64,000 nt of DNA from Pogostemon cablin (taxonomy: Eukaryota > Streptophyta > Magnoliopsida > Lamiales > Lamiaceae), in assembly GCA_023678885.1 (NCBI GenBank), contig CM043002.1, positions 3,304,022 to 3,368,021 of the forward strand, written 5' to 3'. The translations under genes and the position numbers were made by a program. Below, in pieces: positions 23,046 to 35,604 of this stretch. The stretch's first letter is position 1. Every line of letters starts with the position of its first letter. The notes beneath the pieces are model-generated. The model ran no database searches. It was given only the letters and a program-made list of their open reading frames with translations, and had not been told where the DNA came from.

Positions 23046-26000
23046 TCACCCACGTCCACGACCTCCACCTATCATCAAGATTGGATTCACCAATTACGGT
23101 AGTGAAATACGACAGCAAGACTCCATGCATCGTTTAGAGTTGTCAAAGGTTGGGAATCTTTTGTGTATGATTTCTTGTTTAGGGTATGAATCGATTATGA
23201 TAGTGAAACATAGCACATGTATTCTTAGAATGGTAGAGCTCGAATAATTTAAGGTTATATCAATTTATACCTCTGCCGCCAGATGACTTGTTACCAGCCA
23301 CACCTTTCCCTCGGCCCCCGCCTTTAGAACCTCCATCGTCTACACCACGCCCAATTCCTTTTGACGATCTTCCTGCGTTGTTGTCATCTCTACCTCTTCC
23401 TCTTCCACGTCCAACTCCAGGTGGTTTTCGGTCTGAAATTATAAACCACCATAACAAGTGATTATGTAGTTGGAAATACATCACATTCTTAAATCTGAGG
23501 AAAGTTGAAACATGTAATGAGCATATGATACGTAGGCTAATTAGATTTGTTGAAGCATCTTTGCAACTATGACAACTTCTAAGAAAATAGTGATGAACAT
23601 CATTCTTTATCCAACATCTTATTGCTGCAATAATTTCACCCTAATGCCATTTCACCACCTAAAATGGGACAATGGTTTGCACATACCAATACCTTATAAG
23701 AAGTTATTTCATGCACTCTACGACTATAAATTGAAAAGATAAGTAATACATATCTTCTGATTCTGACAGTGCAGGTCTGCCTATAGTTTGTTCCTTTTTA
23801 CTATGACAGAAACTATGTTGACATTTAAAGTCGTGATGCCTAGATGCATCATGCACATACTTTTAAGGTGTATAACTTAAGAACCACAAAAATTCATCAA
23901 ATTTCAACCCACAATAGATGCTATGGTCCAGTACAAATAGAATATTCAAAGCCTGTTGAAGAGGCGCTTCGTGGTTTGTGATATCATTCATGATAGAAAC
24001 TCCACAAATATCTAGGCACAGATTGGTGACATGTGCGAGAAAACAGTGTAATTCAGACTATGATAAATTAGCCATTACTCAAAAGCAGGCCGTGATTTCA
24101 GTTACCCAAGCCCCAATAGAAGCAGCAGCCAACAAGAAGGCATAAAGGAACCGAGGGTATCATTTTGCAATTTAACTCAAATATTAAGCAACTATCAGAA
24201 GTCAAAATGAAAGCATTGTACCTGAACGACTCTTTGTTTCTTCCTGAACTTTATCAATAACCTGTAAAAACATTTTAAAATAAAATTTAAAATAAAATAC
24301 AAGTTAAAATCAGCACCATGAAGATTACATGACTATGTTGAGCAAAAGAAAAGGCTAGCAATACAGAAAAATGACACTTTGCAGAAAAGTATCAGCATTT
24401 ATTACAATTAGCAAACAAGGGTAATAAAAGAATTATGGTTGTGATTTCATCGTAATGCTTGATTTAAAAAATCAATCAAAAGGCTCTGGTCAGGTCGCAA
24501 CCAATCCCTGTTTTTAATCATCAGATTGATGCACTTCAACAAAAGGTGCCTCAGTTAAGGCTTTTGCAGGTGCATAGAAGCAGAAAATACAAAAGCTTCC
24601 AAATGACAGCTGACAAAAGCCTTAAAAGACACCTCTTGGAGCACATCTTTGTCTGATTTGGCTAAGGTACATCATTCCAGAGCAATAGAGACAATCTAAA
24701 AGTGATCAAGGTAAATTGCACCAACCAGTTATGTCACGCTAATAAGCTAATCTTTAAATAGTCGCACTTCATATTATCAAATAAGCAAAAGGTACCAAAT
24801 AGATTTCCATAGTGATGAATGCTTGTCAGCAACAGAGAAACTGAATTTCCAAAATTCTAGCAGTTCACTCCACTGGGAAAAGATAAAGAATGAAACCAAG
24901 GAATAATTCATTTTAAAAAGACCTCAACATCGAAGATACGATTGTCACTGGACATTCTCACCAGCAAAATTATCTAGAGATGGAAAATGAATAGATAAAT
25001 GCTTGGTCCAAAAACACTAAGGGGATGTTTATTTGCATTTCTATTTCTAAAGACTGGTTTGGATTTTTGAAATCATAGTCTTGTTCTGATTGGGGTTTTT
25101 TAAATATCACTCCTGCATGTACCTATAAACCCTATTAATCCCAAACCCACCCTGGCCTCTATATATTTTCTCTTTTCAATTAGTACTCTTTTCTTTCGTT
25201 CTCTCTCCTCTCTCATATATACTCTCACAACATATAATACCCTCTTACACACATACCACCCACCTCATACACATTGATTTTGACATGAAGTTGAAACCTA
25301 CCCAACCAAAAACTCAATACAAACATAGATTACTACTATTCATTAGATTCTCAAAATCCTCTGATTTGTTTAAAACCAGTTTAAAAAACCACCATAAATC
25401 GCAAGCAAACATCCCCTAAAACATTAATGTGATGGCAAAAAGATATGCAGGTATGCATTTAAAAATATTGATATCTTAATGTTGAAACTGTCATGACTTT
25501 CAGTCATTACTCCAGCTAATGTATCGTCTCAAAAATACCTTAAGATGAGAAGCATAGGTCATACAGGGAGTAATGTACAATGTATTGTCGGTTCATAACT
25601 CTAGTAATCCCATCAGTTGTATATGTTTGGAGTTACCACCATAAATCGGATATTTATGATTGAAACCTAAGTTTGACAGATTACCATACACTGATTTATC
25701 TTCGTGTCAATAAAGAGTGAAGCGGATGGACACATACTGACATACTGTGATGAATGACAAGTTCACATAATTTACAACTTTGCATATTATTTAGTAGCTA
25801 CAACTAAGTGAAGTGAAAACACTATTGCTGTTAGCAATTAGAACAGGCATTCAACAGAGGATCGATACACTAGCACATAAATGGACCATCAGCATACAAC
25901 GTGACAAGATAAGAACAAAACCTATAAAAGTTCAGCATATAACAGAAGTGGTCTTACTTCATCTGGAACTCTGAGGTATTTAATTGTATTACCACGGATA

Positions 26001-26827
26001 TAGCATTCCGGCATCCTCCAGAATCTATCACCATCCTGAAATAATCATTACAATGATTACATCAATATCAAATTATATGGTCAAATTCTTAACATAAATG
26101 GAGCATATTTTTAAAGAGAACACTGGAGGAAATCACCTTCGAGGTGCAGATGACTTCACGGAGATGAATATTCATCCAGGTATCACAGTTCACCAAATGA
26201 CCATTATAAGTTTCCCCATTTTTCAGCTCCACCAACTGAAACCCCATCACCATTGTAACACATGAAGGAGAATAAAATTAACAGCAGAAAAAGGTATAAT
26301 AAGGCACATAAAAATATTAGACTCCATAAGAACCATTGCGTTCAAGTTATGTTACATCCAATATACGTATATTTTTCTCAATAAAGCCTCGTGTTATTCT
26401 TTAAGAAGCCAAAATATCATTGATAACACAGAAATTTTATTTTGCATATGCAATGGTAAAGAAGCACAATATAAAGTTCCAATTTCAACAAAAAAAAAAA
26501 AAAAAAACCAGCCAACACATATCAACCCCCATTCGTTTTTTTCCTTCTTCCCAGGCCAACTCACATATTTTTACACGAACTTGACAAATTTAGAGTATTG
26601 AACCCAAAAAAAAGGTATTTTCTTTTTCCCATTCTCTTTCACCACCCGAAAAGAACTACTGGATCAACCACAATGACAGAGAAAGCTTACCATTGGATGC
26701 CCCTGCGCAGTCTTGAGCAGAGAAAGTGGCAACTAGCACAAGAGATTAAAAATATGTCCATTAATAATTCTAAAAATATAAAATTTTTCCAAACAACAAG
26801 ACAAAAAGGAGACTTGAAGCTCACCAT
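23046..26827 (-). CDS. LSM4: U6 snRNA-associated Sm-like protein LSM4
   Basis: LSM4 is a subunit of the LSM2-8 ring that binds the 3' end of U6 snRNA in the nucleus and of the LSM1-7 ring that promotes decapping in the cytoplasm. Seven coding exons with GT-AG borders join in frame to 148 codons plus stop: 26827-26825 (the ATG alone), 26732-26691, 26235-26137, 26035-25958, 24261-24222, 23432-23271 and 23068-23046. Residues 2-15 read [14 protein letters not shown]. Sm motif 1 follows ([20 protein letters not shown], about 21-40), with Sm motif 2 at about 61-70 ([10 protein letters not shown]). The C-terminus is an RGG/GRG-rich tail starting [16 protein letters not shown], as in plant LSM4, and ends GGGRGRG. 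If the last intron were retained, the protein would end earlier at GIN. Length is close to, slightly above, the plant norm as I recall it. The Sm fold looks intact. Confidence 0.97.
25021..25416. mobile_element. Tourist-like MITE in LSM4 intron
   Basis: Ends GGGGATGTTTATTTGC and GCAAGCAAACATCCCC are inverted repeats and are flanked by TAA on both sides (25018-25020 and 25417-25419), the target duplication type of PIF/Harbinger elements. It lies in the 1.7 kb intron between coding exons 4 and 5. Confidence 0.85.
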
Positions 26828-27180
26828 TTTTTTTTCTTTATGAGACAAAATTAATCAGCGGCCTGAGATAAAAGAAAACTGAAATAATATCAATTAAAAC
26901 CCCAGTTAAGAATATGTAACGCAAATTATACAATACATGATAAATATGGAACATCTATTTAGCTACTACACATTTTCTGTGATGATATAAACATACTACA
27001 GAAGTAAAACGCGGTAATTAAAATTATAAACAGAAATTATCAATAAAAATAATGGCATGAATCAAGAAGAAGATCATACTGTAGTCGATTCCGCTCTCGT
27101 CTATTCGGACATGTAAACAAGTGCAATAATCGAAGAAGGGCAATGAAATGGCGGGTCGTCCCACAGCGGACAGAGGGTTT
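26828..27180 (-). promoter_or_regulatory. LSM4 5' UTR with intron, and telo-box-like promoter motif
   Basis: Upstream of the ATG, a short exon (26862-26828, after acceptor TTATCTCAG) and a probable first exon ending at 27080 (donor ACA|GTATGA) frame a 5' UTR intron. On the minus strand AAAACCCTC near 27177-27185 resembles the telo-box found before many plant translation and RNA-processing genes. Transcription start not determined. Confidence 0.6.
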
Positions 27181-27812
27181 TAGTATGATTTGGAAATTGC
27201 TGTTGGGTCCTCCATCTTTTGCAGTTCGAAGAGACGCCCCAGACTTTTCAGCTATTTACAGGTTAGTCCCAATTATAGTTACTTCTGTTATTGCAAAGGT
27301 AGATACAACCATTTTATATTAAAATTTTTATAATTAGTTATTATTTATTTTAAAGATATTATTATTTTTCTTATAAAATATTACAACTTTTTATTCATAT
27401 TATGAGTTATTAGTATTAAATAATTCAATGCACTATTTTATTACTTTTAATTAATTGAGCATCACTTTTTCATTAAAATGAAAAGTAATATTATTTTTTA
27501 TGCATTTCATGGAAGTGATTTAGTGGGACGGTATTACATAAGCATTTGCCCATAACAAAACGTTAATTTTAAAAAAAAAATTCGATACAATTTAGAATTG
27601 GGGATATTTATTTCCTAGCTTCTGTGAACATCTTAAATGAAAAATATTACACATCTAAAAAAACATAAAAATTTGCAATATATCAAAATGTAAAGAGTAA
27701 TAATTTTTTTATCTTAAAGAATATTAATTCATTTATTTAAAGAATTACTTCACACGACTATTTATTTTTAATTTCACATTTTTTATTTTTCCTATTAACA
27801 CTGGTTGACTCT

Positions 27813-27892
27813 CTTGGGCCCACTTACAAGTGGGTTGGGTTGAATAATTTTAAGCCCACTTGAATGGGCCACTGTACCCGGCCCAAATGGAA
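27813..27892. promoter_or_regulatory. Cluster of site II-like TGGGCC motifs
   Basis: TGGGCCCAC, GTGGGTTGGG, AAGCCCAC, ATGGGCCAC and GGCCCAAAT occur within 80 bp, 630-700 bp upstream of LSM4. TGGGCY motifs are typical of plant housekeeping promoters. The distance from LSM4 is large, and no other gene start is visible nearby. Confidence 0.35.
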
Positions 27893-28093
27893 TAATCCAC
27901 CATCCCATCCCAAAATTGTCGTACGTAGCTCTATATTTATTTCATATTATTATAATTTTAAATTAATAAAAAAAAAAAGCTCATGAGGATTGTAATAACT
28001 TGGGTAGTCTTGTGTGAAATCCTTCTAATTTAGTGAAATTTTTGTGACACCATTTTAAATTATGTATTTATAATAAAATGTGATGTTATATTA

Positions 28094-28096
<3 letters not shown>

Positions 28097-28170
<74 letters not shown>
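28097..28170. repeat. (TA)n microsatellite
   Basis: About 36 uninterrupted TA units. The surrounding 27.9-28.7 kb is AT-rich with no gene; ACCCAGTTGCACGGG at 28441 resembles the TTGCACGGG words often seen at plant transposon ends. Confidence 0.95.
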
Positions 28171-28171
<1 letters not shown>

Positions 28172-28689
28172 TTTTCTATGACTACCTACTACATCTTAAA
28201 TTTTATCTTATAAATCCAAATATATAGTGCACTGGGTACAATCCAAAATAATTCTAAATTTCAATGGTTATTAATCTTTTATTTTTTTAATATTTTTTTA
28301 AGAAAGGGTTCTAACTAGTATTTTATTTATTTATTATTTTTTTTTGTAATTCTCTAAATGTTAAATTCACTTGATCATTTTTAATTATTTTATTTTATTA
28401 AGCTTGAAAATTAAATAAAAATCTAATATAATTTTAGATTACCCAGTTGCACGGGTATATCAATGCATAACAATTAACTTTAAAATTTAATAGTAAAAGA
28501 ATTAACAATGGAGAATTCTATTATTCACATGGTAATATTTGAAGTTTTTTTTTTTGTCAGAAAATGTAATATATATATTTATTTCAAAAGTATAAGATAT
28601 ACCTTAAAGATAATACAAAGTAAAAGAGGAGAATTAATAAATTATCATTCAATCAAACATTTTAGGATTTTTACTCCATTCTTGAAACG

Positions 28690-29900
28690 AATACTCTATA
28701 TGACACTCATTTTTCATCGCTAGCCAACTCCAAATTCTCAACTTCAATTCATCAACCATTTTGTTCACTGAAAACTCCTTATTATTGAAAATTTTAGCAT
28801 TTCTTAATTTTCAAATAAGTCAAATTGTACACTCCCATATACATATAGTCATAGTTCTCCTTCTTCTACCATAGAAGAGGCCGCAAAAATATAGAAAATG
28901 AGTCAAAGGATCTAAAGCCACAACAAAGCAATATCCCAATCATCTACTAATTTCCATCAAGATATTATGGGCAAATTGACATTCAAACAATATATGTCTC
29001 AAAGATTCGATGCATTCACCATAGAAGACAACTCAAATCACCATTAGGAAGAGAAATACCTTTACATTGTAACAGATCTTTTGTAGTTAACCTTTCTTTC
29101 AAAACTCTCCAAGAGTGGATGATGATCTTATTAGGATTAGTACTGCACCGGATCAATCTATATGCCATATTCAAATCCTCACTATTGTTGTCATATTCAA
29201 CAAGCTGGTGTCTCTATTCATAAACTTCTTTTGAAATGAATCTTTCTTCCGCTGAATATTTCCACCTCCAACTATCCCTGACATTTTTAGAAATAGAACA
29301 CTGACTGATAATATCTTCAAGTTTTGCAAGTTCTACTTCCTTTATTGCAAACAAAGCTCGTCTCCAATTTCACTTCCACCTCCATGTATCATTGATCCAC
29401 TCTCCCATTTCCCAAACTTTCACTTTCTTATTCATACATAGTTGATAGTTGATATAGTCTAGGAAAGCTACTTTTAAGTATAAGTTCATTCAACCACTTT
29501 TCCTCCCAGAAGTAAGAATCTTTATCATCACCTAATTTCTTGACCATTCCTTTGAAGAACCACCCATCTTGTTCTCCTCCTGCTGCTTTAATAACCTTCC
29601 TCTACCACCCATTCAATCTAACACTCCTGCTACTATAGAGGAGATCAAATCACCACCCCATTTAATACCAAATTTTGATTCAATCACTCTTGCCCACAAA
29701 TTATCTCTTTCCTTGAAAAAACGTCAAATCCATTTATATAACAAAATTTGGTTAAAGAGTTCTAAATCTCAGACTCCTAACCCCCCTTTTAATTTGGATT
29801 TGCATATATTCTCTCATTTCACCCATGCGATTTTCTTGGCATTAGTATTACCGTCCCATAAAATGTCTTTGAAGTTGAGTAATCACACTCAAAATATTTT
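28690..29900 (-). pseudogene. LINE reverse transcriptase, 3' part, dead
   Basis: The minus strand reads as the C-terminal part of a plant LINE (RVT_1 end plus zf-RVT region) broken by many stops and frame changes. From 29875 downward one sees DILWDGNTNAKKIAWVK, then KLKGGLGV, LLYKWIWRFFKERDNLWARV and KFGIKWGG. Near 29100 there is PNKIIIHSWRVLKERLTTKD, matching the usual SWRLLRNRLPTKDNL strip of the zinc-binding region. No intact polymerase core is present here. The stop density indicates an old insertion, and neither the 5' part nor a clear poly(A) end was found. Confidence 0.85.
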
Positions 29901-30000
29901 TTGGAGCAAGGAAAATATTTGAAGATTTATATATGTATTGGAATAAAATTGGCACCTAGAATTTACAGATCTATCGCTGCCATTCTCGCCTACCTGGGAT

Positions 30001-30862
30001 CAAAGTTTAAAATATCAATATCGGTACCTCAAATTTACGGATATATCGATGGATATATCGAATATCGATATCGATATCAGTAAAAATAAAAAAATCACAG
30101 AAACTTGAGAAAAAAGAGAAAATTAATTATTTAACTTTGCAATATATTTTAACTAATTTAAATAGTCTAAAGTCTAAATCTCAATAAAACTTATAACATA
30201 TGATAAACAAATCAATTACAACATATTTAAATAGTATAAAGTCATATAATACTTAATAAATAATACCAAAATGATAATTTATGTTGCTCAAATGTAAAAC
30301 ATGTGATGTCAATCTTGATCTAAACAATATTGGTATTAGCTCATCGAATTAGAGAAATTCTGAACATACTTCTGAATGTACCAATAGTATTGTTATTTAC
30401 CAATAAAATACTCCCTCTTTCCTGATTCGATTGAATATACCAAAATAATTGTATTTTTAATTAGTGTATACTATCATACTGTTTACATGAAAGGAAACTC
30501 CTCATTTACTTAGTAGTAATAATTTTAATGAGCAGTCTTAATAATTTCATGTCAGTGTTGCTCTATTTTTTTTAATTGATCAAATTAATGAAAAAATTTG
30601 TTTTTAGTTGATAAAAGTAAAATAAAAAAACCATTAATTTTTTTTAAAAAAATGGATATTTTTTCAATATTTTCTCGATATATCTCGAAATCTGAAAAAA
30701 TTTGAAATATGGCAAACCGATATCGATATTGTTACCGATATTTTTTGATATATTCTCGACATCAGAAAAGATATATTTTTTCCCTAATATCAATATCGAT
30801 ACTCTCCAAATACGAATATATCGTGAAAATATCGTGGATATTTTCAGAAATTTTAAACCTTG
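30001..30862. mobile_element. hAT-like non-autonomous element with GATATATCG words
   Basis: Ends CAAAGTTTAAAATATC and GAAATTTTAAACCTTG are inverted repeats. Flanks CCTGGGAT (29993-30000) and CCCGGGAT (30863-30870) agree at seven of eight bases, the 8 bp duplication of hAT elements. Both arms are packed with short words such as ATATCGATATCGATAT and CTCGATATATC, while the middle is plain AT-rich DNA. A truncated Stowaway-like end (TACTCCCTCTTTCC) lies inside at about 30410. No transposase. Confidence 0.85.
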
Positions 30863-31489
30863 CCCGGGATAGACAAAAGAATATCGGAATCAACATTTCA
30901 GAATTGGAGAAAATGAAATCAAAATTACATATAATATTTCGATTTTGGTTCCTCATTTCATGAAACTATTAATTTCGATTTAGAATCTATTGTTGGTGAA
31001 TCAAATTTGATTTATTAGATTTAAATTCTTTTTATTCAACTCATACATTTTTTGTTTTAGTTTTTACGGTAAAAAAATTTATAAATCTCTAATTGATTTT
31101 TTTATCTATTTATTCAATCTATTCTTTTCTTGTTTGTCCCAAAAAATTTTAGTCAATTCGGTCAACTATGCTTTTACAGGTTTTAATATTTGTGGACGAA
31201 AATATTATAAGTTTTTATTCCCCCTCCCCTTTCCTATTCATCCAATTCTTTTAAAATTTTTATTTTTTCTTTTAAAATAATTAAAAACCAATTAAATCAA
31301 GAGTATTTTAAGTACAAATTCATGAAGACATGTAAAAAATGTGTTTTTATTTGATGGAGTAAAAACAAAATTGTTTTACATTTGTAAGTGGATAATATTT
31401 CTTTTGTCACAAAATGCAATTTTTTTTTCTTTCAGACAAAGTAGTAAAAAAAAAAAACTCCATATACAATAATTAGTCTGTAGTTTTTC

Positions 31490-31830
31490 CCCTCCAAGAT
31501 TTGGCGTGTGCCCAAATTAAGGATGAAAGAGAGGTAGAAAAAAAAGCAGGAGAGAGAGAGATTGGTTATTGTTGTGTGTACATTGCGTGTAACCTTGCCA
31601 TCCTTTTCTTCTCTGAGAAACAAAAGCAGAGACAGACAAAGAGACAGGCCCTGCCCTGCAGCCTGCAAGAGAGAGAGATATTTGATCTTTTTACAATGAC
31701 TCAATTTCTTCCCTCATCATTACGCCATTTCTTGCTTGCACTGCATCCACGAAATCTCTCTCCCTCTTTCTCTCTCTTAATTCATTTCAATTCCCGACAT
31801 GTTATGTTATTACAGTAGGGGGAGGGGAGA
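31490..31830. other. Unique pyrimidine/purine-rich patch
   Basis: Less AT-rich than its surroundings, with GAGAGAGAG runs, CTCTCTCCCTCTTTCTCTCTC and CCCTGCCCTGCAGCCTGC. It resembles a plant promoter or leader, but I see no coding exon beside it on either strand. Confidence 0.3.
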
Positions 31831-31840
31831 ATATCGAATA

Positions 31841-32135
31841 CTCCCTCCGTCCCCCAAAATATTTCACACTTTCCTTTTTCATCTGTCTTTCAAAGTATTT
31901 TATATTTTACTTTTAATAAATTTGGTAAAAATATATTACAATAATACACACTTTTTACACATATCTCAATATAATACTTACATTTTTCACATCTCCCAAC
32001 AACTTTACACACCTTTTTCATAACTTTACACACTTTTTTCATTAAATCAACTAAAATATATATTCTCTTTCTTACTTTATACATAAAAATACAAAATTTT
32101 CTTAAACTTCGCACAGTGAAATATTTATATGGGAG
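31841..32135. mobile_element. Stowaway-like MITE
   Basis: Starts CTCCCTCCGTCCCCC after TA and ends ATATGGGAG before TA; the inner AAAATATTTCAC and GTGAAATATT pair. Confidence 0.85.
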
Positions 32136-32413
32136 TATAAGATAAACCCCCCACTTTGTAAGGCAAGAAAGAGCATCCCATTGGCCACAGAGTGAGTTAA
32201 CTTGTGTGGGTTTCCATTTCCATATCTTGAGTGTCAACTCTTGTATGAATACTACCAGTAAATTGGGTTTGATTGTCCACTGCTACAGAGCTGCAATGTA
32301 ATCATTAATTAGGCGTGGTGTAATCCTCCGTACTACACGCGAGTAATGCACACATACTACTATGTGTTTAAAAACTCCCTTAATTACTCCTCCATCCTAA
32401 ACAATATCTTATA

Positions 32414-32672
32414 CTTCATCCGTTTCATAAATAAATTCACAGTTACAGTATATACGAAGTTTAAGAAAAATTGTTTTTTGGGTAGTTTGGTATTTTTAGG
32501 TAATAAATAAATTATAAAGTAAGTTTTGTGAGTTGTAAAGGGGTGACAATTTTGAAATTAAAGTGTATTATGGAGTTATTGATTTGTGTGTATTTCCTTA
32601 TTTAGGGGTGTGAACTTGTTTATGGAACGGACAAAAATAGAAAGTGTGAATTTATTTATGGGACCGAGGGAG
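32414..32672. mobile_element. Stowaway-like MITE
   Basis: Ends CTTCATCCGTTTCATAAATA and TTTATGGGACCGAGGGAG, each beside TA. Confidence 0.85.
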
Positions 32673-32681
32673 TACAACTAA

Positions 32682-32904
32682 GGAGCCGCTTGATTCAAAT
32701 TTCGGAATGACAATGGTAATGAGAATCATTGATGAGGGTAATGGTAATGGGAATGAAAGTGATTGAAGGGGTGTGGGTATACATTGAATCAATGGGAATG
32801 ATTGAGGTATTTGGATTCTCATTACCTCTAATCAAACATGAAGAATAAAAATTAATACTCTTTCATTCTAATTACTCACTCCTACTACCTGTAACCAAGT
32901 GTCC
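32682..32904. mobile_element. Tourist-like MITE
   Basis: Inverted ends GGAGCCGCTTGATTC and GTAACCAAGTGTCC with TAA/TTA flanks. The interior is rich in GGTAATGGGAATGA words. It lies 9 bp from the preceding Stowaway. Confidence 0.7.
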
Positions 32905-33185
32905 TTAAATTTTTTCTTCTTACACTCTTTCTCCAACCTCTTCTCTCTCCATTAAAACACTTTTATACTCGCATGACCTAACTAATTTAATTGAACGGTT
33001 ACTTTAAAGCAACTCATTTTTTCTTTTCTGGAGAAGAAATTCCTACACGCGACCAGTAGCATATTATAATACAACTACTCATTTTATATAATAATAATAC
33101 ATCTTACTTCAGGTTAAAATAATAATAATATGTAGTTTATCCAAGGACGAATGAACTACATACTAATTTTAGATGATAAAATATA

Positions 33186-33458
33186 CTTCATCCGTCCCAA
33201 TTTCTATTTCACACTTTTCATTTTGGTCCGTCTCAATTTCAACTTCATACTTCCATAAAAGGAAAAGGTACAAAACTAATATCTCTTTAACATACTTTAA
33301 TTTCAAAAGTGTCATCACCTTTTTAACACACATAACATACTTTATCATTTATTTATTACCCAAAAATACCAAACTACCCCCAAAAGTTACTCAAAAAGTG
33401 ACTTTTCTTAATTTGCATATGTACAATAAATATGAAAATGAAAATGGGATGGAGGGAG
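33186..33458. mobile_element. Stowaway-like MITE
   Basis: Ends CTTCATCCGTCCCAATTTC and GAAAATGGGATGGAGGGAG, with TA on both sides. Confidence 0.85.
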
Positions 33459-33548
33459 TATACTACTCCCTCAAGCAAGTCATAATATTTACGCTTCCTT
33501 TTTAATTTAAATTAAAAAGCAAGCATCACAAATGGAACGAAGGTTGTA

Positions 33549-33766
33549 CTCCTTCTTTCTCATCGAAAGGTTCACATTTTACTATATTGGACGTTTCATT
33601 CAAGGGTTCTCATTTTCTTTTTTTAGTAAAATTGCCCCACTTATGGCCCACCATTCACTACTAATACAACTACCCACTACAATAAAATAATACACTATAT
33701 GTCCCGCTAAGCTCTTCACTCTTACTTTGTAAAGGAAGAGTGAAAAGTTTAGCGGGACGGAGGGAG
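33549..33766. mobile_element. Stowaway-like MITE, composite
   Basis: Ends CTCCTTCTTTCTC and GGGACGGAGGGAG beside TA. Inside the right half, GTCCCGCTAAGCTCTTCACT and AGTGAAAAGTTTAGCGGGAC form a second, near-perfect hairpin (33700-33757), so this may be two overlapping elements. Another Stowaway-like left end (CTCCCTCCGCCC) is at about 34351 without a clear partner. The rest of 33.8-35.0 kb is AT-rich with no gene. Confidence 0.65.
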
Positions 33767-35068
33767 TAATACTCTTTAATCTAAGTGCAAAAAGTAAATG
33801 AAGACATTTGCCCGGAACAAAGGAGGGAAGGAGTACTATTTAATAAATATATATATCCCACTTATTATTTTAAAATATGACCAAATTTCATTTAAAATAT
33901 ATACTATCACTTGCCAAATTTATAGAATTATATGCCCTCGGATGCCCATAGGATAACGTTTTGTCATTTAGGGTGTAGGATACAAAAGATTTCATTTTCC
34001 ACTCTTTGGAAAAAATAACTCACTCAAAATCCATCACAATTTAATTATTAAAAAAAATTTCTACCACACATAAAATAATATTTCCCTCATTTCATTCATA
34101 AATTCTCATTTATTTTTTTCACATGATTAATGAATATTATTATCTTATGTGTAATATATAATTGTATTAGTAGTAAATGGTGGACCATATGTGGAGCTAT
34201 TTTACTAAAAGGAGAAAATAGAAACCTTTAAATGAAGCACTCAATATAATAAAATTGGAAGCTTTCGATGGGAACGGAAAAAGTAATACTACTCTTTAAT
34301 TCAGGTGAAAAATAAATAAAACTATTTAAATTGGTTAGAGTATAAAATACTCCCTCCGCCCAATGCAAAAGTATCTATTTTACTATTTTGAGCGTCCAAT
34401 TCAAAGGTATCCATATTTTTTTTTGATATATTGCGAATTTTTATATTTTTTTTATCACGCATTATTTATTTTATTATAGGTATGAAGATATATAATTCGA
34501 GACAAACAAAGAGAAAAGCGTGAATTTTCATTATTGGACGAGTGATTAACATTTTATGGGAGAAAAACTTGTATAAGATTACGTAGTTTGATGAGTTCCA
34601 TGCATGAGACATAATTATATTTTTTAAAAAATAAAACTCTATATTAAATTAATGAAAAGAATTAAATTATTTAAAGAACCATTTATATGATAAATATAAG
34701 TGATAAAATGCAATAAGACTAATAAAAAAATATATATAACGATTTGACCAACTAGCTATATACTACACAGAAAATGTTGATTAAAGTGTCATTTTTATTT
34801 TTTATTTGTAGTCAGATAAAAATCTTCATTTTATTTGTTTATTCATGGGTATAAGAAATGCTTCATAAGTTTACATAATCAAAATAAAATAACAATGCAA
34901 CAATTCACATTTCAAAGGGTTAACTTTGGGTTTCTATACCATTCTAAAAAGAACATTTTCATTGCCACCCATTTTTATATTAAACCAACTCCTGAATTTC
35001 GATTTTATTTCTTCAACAATTTTTTCTTCTGGTATCTTCTCATTATTGAAGATTTTAGCACTATGGGT

Positions 35069-35397
35069 TAGACATGCAACAAAAAACCGGAACCAGCAGT
35101 TCGAAATGAGGAATCGCCGGTTTTGGAACCGGCAAAAAATAAACCGAAACCGATAAAGGAAGGTTTGGTTTCGGTTCCTCATTCATTTGGAAAAAACTGG
35201 CGGTTCCGGTTCGAACCGCCGGTTTTTCAATTTTTTTAATTTTTTTTAACTTTTTAAGCTAAAACTTTTTAAAAAAAAAAATAAAACCGGAATCGGAACT
35301 GCCGGTTCCAGAACCGAAACCTTCCTACCCCGGTTCGATTCCGATTCCCCCTACCTTGGAACCGGAATCGACAGTTCCAAACAGGGGTGCATGCCTA
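35069..35397. mobile_element. hAT-like element with CCGGTTC words, older copy
   Basis: Ends TAGACATGCAAC and GGGTGCATGCCTA are inverted repeats of the same family as 52522-52856. Flanks CTATGGGT and CAACGGGT match at six of eight bases. Both arms consist of GGAACCGG, CGGTTCCGG and similar words on both strands, able to pair along most of their length. Confidence 0.8.
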
Positions 35398-35604
35398 CAA
35401 CGGGTTTCAAATGAGCCAAACTATGTACTCCAAATACACGTGACTATTAAAAATTATTAATAGTCATAATTTATTTTTATTTTGGATTTTGGTATGAAAA
35501 TTTTTTATTTTATATCAAATTAATGTGTTAGAGTGTGTGATAATATGTGTAAGAGATTATTTAATTAATTGATGTAATAAGAAAGATAAAAAGAAAAGAA
35601 TATA

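Noticed and set aside
31432..31818. Overlapping frames in the purine/pyrimidine patch
   Set aside because: Low-complexity GA/CT content keeps frames open; no domain or exon borders.
34934..35182. 82-codon frame rich in Arg and Phe
   Set aside because: Same artefact, from the older CCGGTTC element.
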